NCBI GenBank assembly: GCA_013003555.1 | Contig: JABDIV010000052.1 | Location: 248,001 to 312,000 of the forward strand | Direction of reading: 5' to 3' | DNA from: Flavobacteriaceae bacterium | GTDB lineage: Bacteria; Bacteroidota; Bacteroidia; Flavobacteriales; Flavobacteriaceae | DNA length: 64,000 nucleotides | In this document: positions 63,489-64,000 of the stretch, one piece after another | Numbering within the stretch: the first letter of the stretch is position 1 | How the letters are laid out: every line of letters begins with the position of its first letter | Position numbers and translations under genes: made by a program | The notes under the pieces: model-generated | The model's database searches: none | What the model saw: only the letters and a program-made list of their open reading frames with translations | What the model was told of the DNA's origin: nothing

Positions 63489-63820
63489 GAAACAGCAGTT
63501 CCGTTTTTAATCGAGTTTTCAGGCTTAAGCAATACTACATTATCACCCTGAACAGCGCCGAGTATCAAACACTCGCTCATAAAATTTGCAATTTGCTTTG
63601 GTGAGAAATTCACTACGGCCACAACCTGTTTATCAATCAGTTCTTCCCGGGAATAAAGAGTTGTGATTTGAGCTGAGGATTGACGTTTTCCCAAATCACC
63701 GAAATCGATTACTAATTTATAGGAGGGTTTTCTTGCTTCCGGGAAATCGTTTGCTTCAATAATTGTTCCTACTCTCAGGTCAACTTTTGTGAAATCATCA
63801 AAATTTATCTCTTTGCTCAT
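63485..63820 (-). CDS. csaA: tRNA-binding (CsaA/EMAP-type) domain protein
   Basis: Single-domain OB-fold protein of 111 residues that matches the CsaA/tRNA-bind type, as found at the C-terminus of some methionyl-tRNA synthetases. Diagnostic segments are FDDFTKVDLRVGTIIEANDF, YKLVIDFGDLGKRQSSAQI and VVAVVNFSPKQIANFMSE. E. coli and Bacillus CsaA bind tRNA and have chaperone-like effects on protein export. First of three genes with four-base overlaps. Confidence 0.93.
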   Translation of the reverse strand: MSKEINFDDFTKVDLRVGTIIEANDFPEARKPSYKLVIDFGDLGKRQSSAQITTLYSREELIDKQVVAVVNFSPKQIANFMSECLILGAVQGDNVVLLKPENSIKNGTAVS

Positions 63821-63866
63821 TTTTTAAAAATACGAATAATTGCGATATTGTAAGAAAATCAAAAGA

Positions 63867-64000
63867 ATGGCACAAACTCCTTCAAATATGCTCCCCCTGG
63901 GAACATCCGCACCTAATTTCAATTTACCTGATCCTGTGCACAATGATAAAAAAAATCTTTCTGATCTGAAAGGTGAAATTGGCACAGTAATCATGTTCAT
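63867..64000 (+). CDS. Thioredoxin-like / AhpC-TSA redoxin, partial
   Basis: The start of a plus-strand gene, MAQTPSNMLPLGTSAPNFNL followed by PDPVHNDKKNLSDLKGEIG and TVIMF, cut by the right window edge. The pattern PLGTSAPNFNLPD and the beta strand TVIMF before a presumed Cys motif fit redoxin-family proteins of flavobacteria. The catalytic Cys lies beyond the edge, so the exact subtype is not known. Confidence 0.78.
   Translation, partial: MAQTPSNMLPLGTSAPNFNLPDPVHNDKKNLSDLKGEIGTVIMF

Noticed and set aside
1-64000. CRISPR arrays, insertion sequences, prophage or rRNA
   Set aside because: No regularly spaced repeats, transposase motifs, integrases or rRNA blocks were seen on either strand.

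Overview
The window is a dense stretch of a Bacteroidota chromosome, most likely a marine member of the Flavobacteriaceae. The evidence is: type IX secretion (T9SS) C-terminal sorting domains on two secreted proteins, promoter boxes of the form TAnnTTTG, weak ribosome binding sites, a split two-subunit transketolase, a long NusB, a PUR-alpha-like DUF3276 protein, and a crtI-crtB-crtZ-crtY carotenoid operon of flavobacterial type. I saw no insertion sequence, prophage, CRISPR array or rRNA. Two tRNA genes (Lys-TTT and Leu-GAG) lie near 9.0-9.2 kb.

Layout. 0-3.7 kb (minus): tgt, an LptF/LptG-type permease, an EamA transporter and accA (cut by the window edge). 3.8-6.3 kb (plus): split transketolase and an outer-membrane barrel. 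6.4-8.9 kb: FKBP-type lipoprotein, S4 RNA-binding protein, phosphoribosyltransferase, shikimate kinase. 9.0-11.0 kb: tRNAs and two universal stress proteins. 11.1-14.0 kb (minus): DUF1611/DgcN-like protein, M20 peptidase, flavin reductase. 14.2-16.9 kb (plus): WG-repeat protein, CDP-alcohol phosphatidyltransferase, metallophosphoesterase and a 54-residue membrane protein. 16.9-19.5 kb (minus): MlaE-MlaF-MlaD lipid transport. 19.6-25.8 kb (plus): patatin, VIT1/CCC1 transporter, a B12-binding MerR/CarH-like regulator, then crtIBZY, which should make zeaxanthin from phytoene precursors. 25.8-35.2 kb (minus): tandem-repeat lipoprotein, Crp/Fnr regulator, aconitase, MoxR ATPase, and three periplasmic PpiC/SurA-type chaperones that lead into moxR. 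35.4-39.7 kb: T9SS cargo, SRPBCC protein, guaB, sterol desaturase-like enzyme. 39.7-42.7 kb (minus): a tiny Cys-rich protein, ferritin, and an overlapping trio of a 4-TM protein, an FMN-binding protein and a porin. 42.8-48.8 kb: mvaB, LysE exporter with no normal start codon, spondin-domain T9SS cargo, pyrD, pepT, DinB-like and YdeI-like proteins. 48.8-53.1 kb (minus): a gluconate unit of gluconolactonase-like lipoprotein, a single-chain gluconokinase/6-phosphogluconate dehydrogenase, and a GntP permease. 53.2-56.2 kb (minus): yajC, DUF1573 lipoprotein, nusB, Leu-type dehydrogenase. 56.3-64 kb: ABC exporter, DUF3276 protein, M14 peptidase, small lipoprotein, then a minus-strand operon (CsaA-like, bile-acid symporter family, PlsC), and the start of a redoxin gene.

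How the parts work together. The clearest functional units are three. First, a light-responsive carotenoid locus: the MerR protein keeps both adenosylcobalamin signatures known from CarH and sits directly upstream of crtI. Second, a compact gluconate route: gluconolactone is opened outside the cytoplasm, gluconate is imported, and one fused enzyme phosphorylates and oxidatively decarboxylates it to ribulose 5-phosphate. Third, a possible extracytoplasmic flavin redox module next to ferritin. The best candidates for something little described are the GntK-Gnd fusion cluster, the porin/FMN-binding/4-TM trio with the tiny Cys-rich gene by ferritin, and the DUF1611-M20-flavin reductase operon. All gene calls rest on reading the sequence; no database search was run.
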